From: Lineus longissimus
Lineage: Eukaryota > Nemertea > Pilidiophora > Heteronemertea > Lineidae
NCBI RefSeq assembly: GCF_910592395.1
Contig: NC_088311.1
Span: 11,474,501 to 11,538,500, forward strand
Reading direction: 5' to 3'
DNA length: 64,000 nucleotides
Shown: one piece after another, positions 1-12,400 of the stretch
How positions within the stretch are numbered: the stretch's first letter is position 1
Layout: each line of letters starts with the position of its first letter
Position numbers and translations under genes: made by a program
The notes under the pieces: model-generated
The model's database searches: none
What the model saw: the letters and a program-made list of their open reading frames with translations, nothing else
What the model was told of the DNA's origin: nothing

Positions 1-2740
1 TTTTTGCCAAATTCATTTGCCTCCTGCAAAATAATGTGTACCTTTATAGAACCCAACAAAAGAACCGCTTTCATGATGATTCCCCTATCTTCACCCCCAC
101 ATGAACAACTTCAACATATCACCTATCATCCCTGAAAGTTGCAGTGCATTGCATGCTGTCAGCCGAGCGGTTACAGAGGAAGAGTCCGGAAACGATGTTT
201 TAATAATTACTTGTTGTAATGTTGTCAAGAACGAAAGTACAAAAGAGATCCACCTTCTATGAAAAATACATAACGATAGCAATAAGCGATCTACGTGCTA
301 TCGAGGTAAAAAAACAATGGAGCACATTATTTTTAAACTTGGTCAAATAACTGTGAAAATCAAACCCATGCACATATATCACCTATCATCCCTTAAATTT
401 TCAGTGCTCTCAGCCAAGCTGTTTCGGACGATTTGTCCGTACACGTTTTTTTTTAACTCGATCATTATATACTTAATCATTATCTCATGAAGGAAGCAAA
501 ACAAAATGTTGCTGAGAAAAAAGTTGGTTACAAATCATTTGATCCACCTTACCTGAAGAGGAAAAAAAACAATTTCCAGAAAAAGATTTGAGGGATTTCT
601 TTTTTTACAAACACACGCCAGTACTGTTTGACCAATTTAAACGTGGATTGTCGTTTTAAGTCTTTTTGCTGATTGACTTTTCAACTAAACAGAAAGTGAC
701 TGCTGGCGTGGGCCCGGCTGTTTTATTCACCCCGGGGGTCATATCACGGGGGTTTCAAATAAAAAATTAATTCCTTTGAAAACTTGTCTTAATGTCTCTG
801 CATAGTGATCCCAACAATGTCGTTATTTAGCATGTTACAGTCCCGACCCTGTACTCTTGGACGCGGGAAAACTTCCTTTCCAATAACTTCATCATTTGGG
901 CATTCATCCGACTATTTGTGGCATTGATTAGGTAAAAAACATTTCAACTTAGGCACTGACGTGTGTTTCAGAAAGGTTTCACATAATCAGGAATGCTGAA
1001 ACCAAGACTTCTGTTGTTGTCTCAGTCGTGACTAGGACTCTACCAAAATGCCATTAGTATTAGATAACTTGACCTGCAAACTACTCTGATGAAATTGCGA
1101 ACTACTCTGAAAGGTTAAGACGCGGGTAAAATTGAAAATGCCACCCAAAGCGTCTTGGGTTTTTACGTCTTGGGTTTTTCGTCGTCTTCAAGGCTATAGA
1201 CCCTGATCGATTGGAAGCATGCAGAAGGGTGTGCATTCGCAAAACAGCAGAGTGCCCACACTCACTAGTCATTGCGTCATCAATTGAGCTTGTCGCGAAA
1301 TCAACGATTACAATCGGTGTGCATGAAATTGTGAGGCTCTAGTAATCATGACATAACAAATTTGCGCCGTGTCCAAGAATTACTCCAATGGAATTTTGCA
1401 TCAGTACACAAATTTCGTTATGGAAATAGCCTACCAGGGTTCAGATTTCACTGCACAACTCGAAAGCCGAGGCGAGTTGAAACGTCAGATTCTTTTTTCC
1501 CCGCTCCGGATGTGGCAGTGTCTATTGAGTGTAGAACCAGTTAAACAATATAGCCTACCTTATTTTTTACTTCACAATGTATGTCCTTTTCAGTTGTGTG
1601 TTAAAGACCATGTAAGCGGTGAAAATCCCAAATCGGAGCATTGTAAGAAGAGTGTGATACACACCGCGTTTCGCCTAAGCTTTCCCGCAAAAACTGAAGC
1701 TTCCGGAATCTTTTTTGTCGCACAGCTTTTTCCACTGATTTATGAATATCGTCATACTAGTGCTCGAAAATAATGCTACTCCAATTCCAACATACGAGAT
1801 TACTGATCAGAAAGTACATGTCTAGGCCTACTCGTAATATCAATTGTGGGGACAAGATTTATATCTAAAGTGGTCCCAGAAACCACGGTGGAACATAACA
1901 TTTTTACTGGCTTCCCTATGTCGAACTTGTACGAGAAATGAAAAATGATAGAAAGTGCATCCTGACAATATCAGGCCATTACACTAGATACTCTCTCAAT
2001 GTGTAAGGCGAAGTTGTGTTGTAGGCCCTGTTTGCAAGAGTATCCCCGTCACGGTGACGAAATTAATTGGAGAGGTAAGTTTTCGTTCGCGAAAGTTCTG
2101 TTCTCGCAGTTGGCGGGATTCCTGTCCTCAGCCATGATGCTGTAAATATTTAAGCCGATATCAAAGACCCTTCATTCTAGGTAGCACCATGTGACACTTG
2201 GCACACAGGCCTCTTCGTAATAGGTTGGTTTCGCAAATTTACTAACGACTAAGAACGAACTTCAAAGGTCGGTGGTGTCATCATGGTCTGTGGTCATTCT
2301 TTTACGAGACACTCGTGAATCTTTGGTAGGGCTAATTGATTTCAGGCATGGCAGGAGGAATAATTTCAGTCAGTCTTATTTCAATATCTCAACACATTCA
2401 TTCAATGGTGCCAACGATATCTTTCCCTTATTTCATTACCCTTCAGTTAATACCATTGCCCAATCCATCTGGTCCGGAACACACTGTGTATATTATTTAG
2501 AGCCCTGCACAAATGAAAATTTTAAAAAGCCCATAATGAGGAGGATTTGTGATCCACTGTGCATGTGCCCTGCCTTTCCCTGCTGTACAACATCATAATA
2601 ATAATCAGTGATGTCGCCAACAAATTATTGCATTGGCCCGGTATAGAAGTTTAAAATGTTCTAGGCTAATCTCTGAGCTATTGACGCTCATAGCCTCTAT
2701 AGAACCATATAGCAGAATACAATATTATGATCCGACTTTT
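1..2740. other. Non-coding stretch, no gene recognised
   Basis: AT-rich DNA with only short open frames. The longest, about 134 codons near 1,369-1,773, resembles nothing I know and lacks low-complexity or domain signatures. Positions 2,010-2,045 carry one copy of a dispersed repeat (TTGTAGGCCCTGTTTGCAAG) that recurs near 26,130 and, more diverged, near 26,250. No promoter or splice pattern stands out. Confidence 0.5.
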
Positions 2741-2774
2741 CCTGGGGACATTTTATGCATCTACACCTGCCACA

Positions 2775-3250
2775 AGGAAGGGGCTAGAGAAGCAGGTCTA
2801 GGCCATATATTGCCGCGAAAATTTATAAATAGCCTCATACACGATGGTGACGTCACCATGATCAAAATGCAGTGCTGGAATTTTGCAAGTCCGACAGTTG
2901 TGCTAGTTAATGGTAATATTTACGGGAACACTTCTGGAGTAAAAAAGTTTTGTTTTGTAACAACCAATACGTATCAGATAAAACATTCAGAATTCCTTGA
3001 TGCATTGAAATTAAATGCACGCTATTTCCCTTCATTTGTGACAAATGACTGATATTCTACACGAATTATATTCAGAATACAAAAATAAAGCTATAGAGTA
3101 GCAGGACTGTTGGCAATTGAAAAATTTCAAATGATCGACGTTCTAGATGGCGGGAGCTAGATTCTATGGGAATTCCGTGGTGACGTCAACATGGTGCTTT
3201 CCAAGCTATTTATAAAATTTCCCACCTGCTTCTCTAGTCTCTTCCCTGCC
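2775..3250. repeat. Inverted-repeat element (MITE-like) with CRE cores
   Basis: The left arm around 2,775-2,860 and the right arm around 3,165-3,250 are imperfect reverse complements. The shared blocks are CTAGAGAAGCAGGT, AATTTATAAATAGC and TGACGTCA. The left arm contains the palindrome GGTGACGTCACC at about 2,846. No transposase is present. The most likely reading is a non-autonomous DNA element; its exact ends and target duplication were not resolved. Confidence 0.5.
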
Positions 3251-3371
3251 ACAACGGCGTATCCAGGTGCCGACTGAACACTGTTAGTTACATCATGTGT
3301 TCACGTTGTATTGGCTCTAGCACAGGGGACGCTTAATATCTCTAGTGCAAGCAATTCAGCATATCTATTAA

Positions 3372-3581
3372 GGGTTGGCTATAGGCACCGCCATTTTGGC
3401 TAGAGCTTGAAAACTTGGAGCAACTAGAACTCATTCATAATTCAGTTAATACCAATTTCAAGGCTGGTACGCCGTTCCCTGGAAAACAAAGAACCGTATA
3501 CCATCATTGAAACTTGAATTTTCACTTCATTTCTCCAAGATTTCACATTCTAGCGAAAATGGTGGTGCCCATAGCAAACCC
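3372..3581. mobile_element. TTAA-flanked MITE, copy 1
   Basis: This 210-bp hairpin element is flanked on both sides by TTAA (3,368-3,371 and 3,582-3,585). Its terminal inverted repeats start GGGTTGGCTATAGGC and, reading in from the right end, GGGTTTGCTATGGGC. The arms continue through CCATTTT and TTGGAG blocks. TTAA target duplications are typical of piggyBac and Kolobok elements; which family applies is not decided here. A second copy lies at about 7,350-7,556. Confidence 0.75.
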
Positions 3582-4063
3582 TTAACTGAGAGAACATTAT
3601 ACAATGTGCGAAGTGAAAATTTTTTGGCAATCCAACTTATATAGCAACTTATCCTTTCCCAGGTTTTACTTCAGTTGGCAGTAACGAATAGGCCTACGGC
3701 ATCCATAGGAGATGACTGGGTGGGGGGAGGTAACAAACCGAGTATAGCACTGATGGTTGCGAATGGTGAGGCACACACCTTTCACTGTTGATAATCTGAG
3801 TCGTGCAGACTGCAGCAGGCAGCAGGCAGCTTTCGTAGGCCTATATCATGTGCATGCCGACAGACCATAAGTGATTCTAAAAATTCATACCTCTGATATC
3901 ACGTCGTGCCAAATCATACGTTCATGGCCTCAAATGATAAAGCGTGAGGACAGCCTAGACAGCCTAGACAGCAACTTCAGCGCATGCAGTTTGAGTGCAC
4001 ACCATGACACACACGGCCTTATCTTCTTCGTTCCAACCCGATATCCATTTTGGCTCACCTTAT

Positions 4064-4283
4064 CACTCTTAAAAATAAAGGTTTTTCAGCTTCTGAAAAA
4101 CCATTTAAGGGTTTTTGACCAACACAAATATGGACCCCGTAGAGGTTTTCTGGCAAAATGAAAAACCCCACGTGGTTTGAGATCGTAAAAAACCTTTAAG
4201 GGTTTTTCACTTCGTTGAAAAAACCTCTACGGGGTGCATATTTGTGTTTGCAAGAACTGAAAAAAACTTTATTTCTAAGAGTG
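4064..4283. mobile_element. Hairpin MITE, 220 bp
   Basis: The ends are CACTCTTAAAAATAAAGG and, in reverse complement, CACTCTTAGAAATAAAG. The inner arms also pair: CCCCGTAGAGGTTTT near 4,136 matches the complement of AACCTCTACGGGG near 4,225, so the whole unit can fold into one hairpin. There is no coding content. A TA target site is possible at the borders but ambiguous. Confidence 0.7.
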
Positions 4284-4289
4284 TAGGGG

Positions 4290-4975
4290 AGTCTATGTAA
4301 TACCGCAGTGTCCGTCGTCGTATCCTGTTTCAAAAACAGTGTTAACCGATAAACCTATGAACTTGAAACTTTGTACACAGGACCCCCTAGGCCAGATGAC
4401 CTGTGACACTAAATTTCGGTCGGATCTGATTCTCAACTTAGCCACCAGGGGGCCGAATGTGGATATCTAAAAAGTGTGATATCTCGCTTATTGATGACTT
4501 GTTTTCAATAAAACTTTTGTGGTAGGTACCCATAGCAAGGATACATCATATGTCTTATGGGTTTTTAATTTGACCTACTTTTCAAGGTCGCAGAGGTCAA
4601 ACGGCAAAAATTGGCTGTTAGAGTGTAACTTTGGCAAGTTTCTTAACGACTGAAGCTATGAACCTGAAACTGGGTAGACATGGCCGTATAGGTCAGATAA
4701 CCTCGGATAACACATTCCAGTCCAATCTGATTCTTATAAACTTGGTCACCTTGGGGGCCAAATCTTTAACTACTTGCCCAATTGCCATTAGCCTGATGAA
4801 CATGGGACCAGCTAACCCACCATACAGTATTACTTGCACATGGTTTTTGATTTTACCGTATAAAACTTTCATTTGGCTTCATACTGTAGCACTTTCTGTA
4901 ACTAGCATGAATTAATTGTCTACTTAATAAACTTACGGTGAGCACAATGGCCCCCGGCCGTTTCATTTTACTTGT
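4290..4975 (+). mobile_element. Diverged copy of the AGGTCA-rich mobile repeat
   Basis: This region shares phrases with the better copy at 50.65-51.78 kb: 'gccaccaggggg', 'tggtaggtaccc', a pair AGGTCG-CAG-AGGTCA at 4,585-4,599, and the terminal phrase GGTGAGCACAATGGCCC at about 4,937. It lies immediately right of the 4,064-4,283 MITE. The 5' hairpin end found in the better copy is absent, so this is a partial copy. Confidence 0.6.
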
Positions 4976-5479
4976 ATACCCAAATAACTCATTTCTCGTC
5001 TAACGGTCTAAAAGATTCCAATAAGATTTCGTTATTTCTTGCTTGTTTACAGGTACCCAAATAGAACAGAACATCATTCGACGAAACTAGAATTTTGCTG
5101 CAATCTCATCGAATATATATATTGCTTGTGGCAAGCAGTCCAACACACACACAGGCACAAACCACAAAAATTCATGTGTTGTATCCTGACCCAGTTCTTT
5201 TGCATCTTACCAGCATGTAGTGTGTATGAGTATATACCAACCTATTCTCGTCATAATTCACCAATAAAAAATCACAATCATTCCAAGCATTTCCACCCAC
5301 TGTTTACACGCATCAGCTGTACGAGTGGTGTACATACAACTGGGAAGTTGGGGTGAAATCAGGCTGAGCATTATTCTTCTGAAGTCCATATGCAGATGGG
5401 GCCTTGGGCAAAACACTTCACTAAGCCAACCATCTCGGCGATTTTAGTGGCCATCGGACTATTGTATTTGTTACCGCTG

Positions 5480-6910
5480 AAGCTACTTAACTCAAACTTG
5501 GTAAGCATGTGCCCCTGGGTGACAGCTACTCGGAGACTAAATTGTGGCCTTGTATAATACATGTACTTGGTTTCGCAACCAAGGGGCCAAGTGTCATAAG
5601 TTAAAATGTTTGATTACTCGTTTAATATGCCTAGTGGTCCGATTTTCATGCTGATATTTTTATGGTGGGTATACATCTCATATTCGACAGGTTTTTGATA
5701 CAGATCCCTAACTTTGCACAAATGTTCACCCCTACTCATAGACGGAACCGCGGTCTTTTATGATTCACGGTTTGGCCACCGTGGGACCAATCGTCCAAAG
5801 TCAAAATGTTCGATTATCGCTTATTACTGGTCCGATTTTCACGAGATTTTTATGGTAGGTACTTCTATCAAGGTGCATCACATATCTTGCGGGTTTTTCA
5901 AGGTCACAGAGGTCAAAGTGTCCCGACAGCACTGTCGTTTAACAATGGTAGAACCTTTTATAACCACTTTAGCTACTGACCCTTAACTGACTCCAACCCA
6001 TGGACCAAAACATGGCCTTATGAAATTCAAGGTTTGGCCACTGGAGCCGGGGGGGGGGCAAAGGTGAAAGTGAAAATATTGCGCACTGGGCCTAGTTCTT
6101 CAATTAAAAAAATGGTCTGTCAAGTAGAACACTGTTCATGATTACTATTGTTTGGTTGTACATGTAGAGAAATAGCCTTGAAGTGAGGAGAGGGGCTAGT
6201 GAATTTCAGGAGTTAAGCCATTGTAGTGAGTTTGACCATTAGCCCTTGCCCCAAAGGTGAAAACAGAATAGGTCTAGTCAGGTCCCAAGGCCCGAGTTGC
6301 CTGCCCTAATGTTCTTTCACGGCCATTTGTGGCTTAGTGCCCGACCATATGGCTGGAAAAAGCGAATATAGTCATTATGGAGTTCAGCTAAATGGTTCCC
6401 TTAACCCCTTGTCTGCTATTCAAGGAGTGGTTCCGCTCTATGTACCTAGGACGGGTGCCTGTATTGTGTCCACATGGGTTTAGAGTAGAGGGTATTCTGA
6501 GCGCCAACTCTCCCTTGCCTTGAAATGTTGCCATGGCATGTGAAAGTCGAAGTCTAGGCCCAGGCCTGGGCCTTTGAGAGTGGATTTGGAAGTCTGCCTT
6601 CTCCCCTAATCCCCATCCACCTGATCTTACTATACCCCGGGACTATGCCAGTGTCATTGTTGATAATTTGCTCCGCTTGATCTCCAGTCCTACCAATTAC
6701 ACTAAATTGGATCTTGTATTCACAAATGCCCATCATTTTGACCATACTGGTGTGGTCATTATTAACTGTTGGTCCGACTATAAAATTATACACACTTTTT
6801 TACCAATGTCCCAAACAGTGTCGTAAGCTAAAACCTTTTTGAACTCTATCCATGTTCAACCATAACACACAGGTGAGCACATGGTCCATCGACCATTTCA
6901 TTTGTCATAA
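5480..6910 (+). mobile_element. Further decayed copies of the AGGTCA-rich repeat
   Basis: Blocks at about 5,580-6,060 repeat the 'ttggccac', 'tggtaggta' and AGGTCA-CAG-AGGTCA (5,901-5,915) phrases. A terminus-like phrase AGGTGAGCACATGG occurs at about 6,870-6,890. The stretch between them (about 6,100-6,850) is not recognisable. I read this as one or two old, broken copies rather than a gene. Confidence 0.45.
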
Positions 6911-7349
6911 TTACATAGAAGACCACCCGGTGCGGTGGCGCGGCAATATCCCTATCCCCAGGATTCTATGTTTGATGGTAAAGCCATAAAGGTCCTACTC
7001 GTCAAAAGCCAGGTCCGTTTCCCAGTAGGCCCGCCTTATAGTTTCTGAAAAATTTGGCTTGGTTACTATCCCCATGGTTCTATGTTCGGTGGTAAAAGAA
7101 AAGTTTCTGTAAGGCTTAATTTAGGGAAGATGAAAAATTCGTCGCTTAACGATCGTCAGAAGCAAGGTCCTTTTCCCAGTAAGGCCCGCCTTATACATGT
7201 AGTTCCTGAAATATTTTGGCTTTGCTACTAATCCCCTATCCTCAAAACCTACCCCACTCATACCAGCATTGATACAGTGAACACGCGTAATTAGAAAAGA
7301 GTTAAACAAACAATGTCACAGCAGTTGACCTCTTAGTACATGGCAATAA

Positions 7350-7556
7350 GGGTTGGCTATAGGCACCACCATTTTCGCTAGAACGTGAAATCTTGGAGCA
7401 ATTATAGCGTCTTCAAAATGAAGTGAATTCAAATTTCAAGGATGGTATGCAGTTCTTTGTTTTCCAGGGAACTGCTTCCCAGTCTTGAAATTGGTATTAA
7501 CTGCATTTTGAATGAGTTCTAGTTGCTCCAAGATTTCAAGCTCTAGCCAAAGGGAA
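7350..7556. mobile_element. TTAA-type MITE, copy 2
   Basis: The left end GGGTTGGCTATAGGCACC matches the left end of the 3,372 element almost exactly. The right half repeats the TTGCTCCAAGATTTCAAGCTC arm. The left flank reads ATAA instead of TTAA and the right terminus has decayed after CTCTAGCCAAAGGG, so this is an older copy. Confidence 0.6.
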
Positions 7557-8365
7557 TTTTCACACCAATAATTCAGCCTACTTTTTGCATTTTTTTCGGG
7601 CGGTGAAAATGAACAGTCTCACGTCCTATTGCAGAGAAGTCACGTCCTATTTAGAAGTCGCCCTCAAATCAGTCAGTTTGATTAGGCCTAAAAAGGTGGA
7701 AAATTGGGTCCGGGGGTTCTATTCAGCTACTTTAGTTGCATGTGACTCGTTGTTGCTTTTATATACTGTTGTAAGAAAAGGGGATTGCATTCATCGTTGT
7801 TGAAGGTAACGTGGTAAATGACTATGCTAATAAATGTGGTCAACCTAATTCGCCATTTCAAAGCACCTCATCGTACAATGTTCCCTGAAATCATTTACTG
7901 GCCCCACGTGTCTATTTTGAAATAAATATGCGGCTAGAATTTTGAAGGAGGGCGACGTCATAAATGGACTGGAAAGCCAACACTTCTGACGAGGACATGA
8001 TTGAAAATTATTCACTTACCACCAGGAACTTATATTCAATTGCATCAAGAAATAAGCCTTTTGCGATGTAAAAAAAACATGTTGAAAACCAGGTTTTGAA
8101 ATTACCGAGAAAGGGTAAAAATCAATAAAATTACCGGAATAAAAGTAAATTTCCCATGTACAATGTAATATAAATGCTTGTTCATAAAACGTGATAGAAA
8201 CCATGAAAACTTGAAGAGAAAGTGCATTTTGTGGCATTTTTCGTCGCAATTATTTCCTGCACACTGGCAGAGGAAAGGTAACCTCTTCTCCGTGACCAGA
8301 AAGGGGAGGTAGGTTCAAAGACAGACATCCTACGGAGAAAATTCGTTTTGTTTAAAGACGCAATC
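7557..8365. other. No gene recognised
   Basis: Only short open frames are present and no repeat structure was seen. The stretch ends where decayed 88-bp satellite monomers begin. Confidence 0.4.
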
Positions 8366-8673
8366 CAACAACCTTTGGCGACAATTGTCTTCTCCAGGCA
8401 GGGATGGACTCCCAACATATGTCTGACAACGGGAATCTATAGTCCACCAAACTTGGAGATCGATGCAGTCTGACTTACAGTAACACTATCGAGACAATAT
8501 TTGCCACCGCAAGAGACTGTTCAAAGGCAGCATTCATCTCGTACCGGAGACAGTATTTTCAATCACAAGCGACAGCTCAATCACCGTCAGTGACATAAAC
8601 TTTTTCTCAAGGTAGTGGAGATAACATATTGCGTCATCACCAGGAACGATTCAACCAACGTTGGAGACAAAAC
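8366..8673 (+). repeat. Decayed left edge of the 88-bp satellite
   Basis: Diverged monomers can be followed by landmark phrases of the satellite: 'gtcttctccaggcagg', 'tcccaacatatgtctgacaac', 'actatcgagacaatatttgccaccgcaag' and 'ttcaaccaacgttggagacaaaacatg'. Spacing is irregular. The run is cut at 8,673 by the fold-back element and resumes after 9,400. Confidence 0.6.
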
Positions 8674-9400
8674 ATGTACACTCATGGTCTTTAGTTTATG
8701 GACACCAGTTTTTGCACATTTTCTCAAAAACGGTTGATCCTCTTGAACCCAAATTTTCACCACTTGTGGAAAAACTTCTTGGCTATCGAATGTTATCATA
8801 GTTGATATCAGGGCCAATTGCATAACGAAGTTATTACATAATTTTGAGAGGCATCTTTTTTCACTTTTTTGTTAATCAATTTTTCAAAACCCAATTTACC
8901 CTACATTATACCTTACACATTGCTAAGACTTTCTGTGAAAAAAATTGGAAAAATCTCATTTCGGTTTTGAGATACATCAAAGAAATCACCAATCATTCAG
9001 GGGACGTGTAAAACAAGGATTAATAAAAAAATCAGAAAAATCTCAACATTTTCAGAATATCAAAATTTTTATATTTTGATATTCTGAAAATGTTGTATCA
9101 TGAAAAGTAAATGATATTTTGCTAAACATTTCTTCACAGAAAGTCTTGGCATTGTTATCTGTATGATGCCAGATTACTTCGATTTTGAAAAATCCATCAA
9201 CAAAAAAAGTGAAAAAAAGATGCCTCTCAAAATTGTGTAATAACTTTGTTATGCAATTGGTCACAATATCAACTATGATATCATTCCATAGCCAAGAGGT
9301 TTCTCCACCAGTGGTAAAAATTTGGGTTCAAGAGGATCAGCCGTTTCTGAAAAAATGAGCAAAAACTGGTGTCCATAAACTTTTGACCATGAGTGTACAT
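8674..9400. mobile_element. 727-bp fold-back (Tc1/mariner-like) element
   Basis: The ends are exact reverse complements (ATGTACACTCATGGTC at 8,674 and GACCATGAGTGTACAT ending at 9,400). The arms continue inward over about 330 bp, with phrases such as GGACACCAGTTTTTGC and GAGAGGCATCTTTTTT. The centre is a perfect hairpin at about 9,046-9,096. The left arm carries about 100 bp not matched on the right. TA dinucleotides at both borders and the CACTCATGGTC start fit the Tc1/mariner pattern, but no transposase is present. It sits inside a diverged satellite monomer. Confidence 0.75.
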
Positions 9401-12400
9401 CATATCTAGAAACAGTCAAAATTGTTCTTGATGCAAAACATGTACATGTAATCCCAAGGGACAGTTCAACCAACAATGGAGACAAAACGTCTTCTCCAGG
9501 GACCAAGTCCAACATACTCTCGAGACAATATCATTGCCATCGCAAGCGACGGTTCAACCAACCCCGGAGACAAAGTGTCTTCCCCAGGGATCAAGTCAAA
9601 CATACTCTGCAGACAATATCATTGCCATCGCAAGTGACGGTTCAACCAGCACCGCGGAGACAAAACGTCTTCTCCAGGGACCGAGTCCAACATACTCTCG
9701 AGAGAATATCATTGCCATCGCAAGTGACGGTTCAACCAACACCAGAGACAAAACGTCTTCTCCAGGGACCAAGTCCAACATACTCTCGAGACAATATCAT
9801 TGCCATCGCAAGTGACGGTTCAACCAACACCGGAGACAAAACGTCTTCTCCAGGGACTAAGTCCAACATACTCTCGAGACAATATCATTGCCATCGTAAG
9901 CGACGGTTCAACCAACACCGGAGACAAAACGTCTTCTCCAGGGACCAAGTCCAACATACTGTCGAGACAATATCATTGCCATCGTAAGCGACGGTTCAAC
10001 CAACCCCGGAGACAAAACGTCTTCTCCAGGGACCAAGCCAAACATACTCTGGAGACAATATCATTGCCATCGTAAGCGATGGTTCAACCAACACCGGAGA
10101 CAAAGTGTCTTCTCCAGGCACCGAGTCCAACATACTCTCGAGACAATATCATTGCCATTGCAAGTGATGGTTCACCCAACACCGGAGACAAAACGTCTTT
10201 CCAGGGACCGAGTACAACATACTGTCGAGACAATATCATTGCCATTGCAAGTGATGGTTCGCCCAACACCGGAGACAAAGTGTCTTCTCCAGGGACCGAG
10301 TCCAACATACTGTCGAGACAATATCATTGCCATCGCAAGTGATGGTTCACCCAACACCGGAGACAAAACGTCTTCTCCAGAAACCGAGTCCAACATACTC
10401 TCGAGACAATATCATTGCCATCGAAAGCGACGGTTCAACCAACACCAGAGACAAAACGTTTTCTCCAGGGACCAAAGTCAAACATACTGTCGAGACCATA
10501 TCATTGCCATCGTAAGCGACGGTTCAACCAACACCGGAGACAAAACGCCTTCTCCAGGGACCAAAGTCAAATATGCTGTCGAAACCATGTCATTGCCATT
10601 GTAAGTGACGGTTCAACAGACACCGGAGACAAAACGTCTTCTCCAAGGACCGAGTCAAACATGCTCCCGAGACAATATCATTGCCATCGTAAGCGACGGT
10701 TCAACCAACACCGGAGACAAAACGTCTTCTCCAGGGACCAAAGTCAAATATACTGTCGAGACAATATCATTTCCATCGCAAGCGACGGTTCAACCAACAC
10801 CGGAAACAAAACGTCTTCTCCAGGGACCAAGTCCAACATACTATGGAGACAATATCATTGCCATCGCAAGTGATGGTTCACCCAACTCCGGAGACAAAAC
10901 GTCTTCTCAAGGGACCAAGTCCAACATACTGTCGAGACAATATCATTGCCATCGTAAGCAACAGTTCAACCAACACTGGAGACAAAACGTCTTCTCCGGG
11001 GACCAAGTCAAGACAATATCATTGCCATCACAAGTGACGGTTCAACCAACCCCGGAGACAAAACGTCTTCTCCAGGGACCAAGTCAAACATACTCTCGAG
11101 ACAATATCATTGCCATCGTAAGTGATGGTTCAAACAACACCAGAGACAAAACGTCTTCTCTAGGGACCAAGTCCAACATACTCTGTAGACAATATCATTG
11201 CCAACGTAAGCGATGGTTCAGCCAACACCGGAGACAAAACGTCTTCTCCAGGGAGTGAGTCCAACATACCCTGTAGACAATAGCATTGCCAACGTAAGCG
11301 ATGGTTTAACCAACACTGGAGACAAAACGTCTTCTCCAGGGACCAAGTCCAACATACTGTCGAGACAATATCATTTCCATCGCAAGCGACGGTTCAACCA
11401 ACACCGTAGACAAAGTGTCTTCTCCAGGGACCAAGTCCAACATACTCTCGAGACAATAACATTGCCATCGTAAGCGACGGTTCAACCAACACCGGAGACA
11501 AAACGTCTTCTCCAGGGACCGAGTCCAAAATATTCTCGAGACAATATCATTGCCATCGTAAGTGACAGTTCAACCAACACCGGAGACAAAACGTCTTCTC
11601 CAGGGACCAAGTCCAACATACTGTCGAGACAATATCATTGCAATCATAAGCGACGGTTCAGCCAACACCGGACACAAAACGTCTTCTCCAGGGACCGAGT
11701 CCAACATACTCTCGAGACAATATCATTGCCATCGTAAGCGACGGTTCAACCAACACCGAAGACAAAGTGTCTTTTCCAGGGACCGAGTCCAACATGCTCT
11801 CGAGACAATAACATTGCATCGTACGCGACGGTTCAACCAACACCGAAGACAAAGTGTCTTCTCCAGGGACCGAGTCCAACATACTCTCGAGACAATAACA
11901 TTGCCATCGTAAGCGACGGTTCAACCAACACCGAAGACAAAGTGTCTTTTCAAGGGTCCGAGTCCAACATACTCTCGAGACAATAACATTGCCATCGCAA
12001 GTGACGGTTCAACCAACACCGGAGACAAAACGTCTTCTCCAGGGACCGAGTCCAACATACTCTCGAGACAATAACATTGCCATCGCAAGTGACGGTTCAA
12101 CCAACACCGGAGACAAAACGTCTTCTCCAGGGACCGAGTCCAACATACTCTCGAGACAATATCATTGCCATCGCAAGTGACGGTTCAACCAATACCGGAG
12201 ACAAAACGTCTTCTCCAGGGACCGAGTCCAACATACTGTCGAGACAATATCATTGCCATCGCAAGTGACGGTTCAACCAACATCGGAGACAAAACGTCTT
12301 CTCCAGGGACCGAGTCCAACATACTCTCGAGACAATAAAATTGCAATCGCAAGTGACGGTTCAACCAACACCGGAGACAAAACGTCTTCTCCAGGGACCA

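Noticed and set aside
1369-1773. Plus-strand frame of about 134 codons
   Set aside because: No recognisable domain or supporting signals; length is within chance for this composition.
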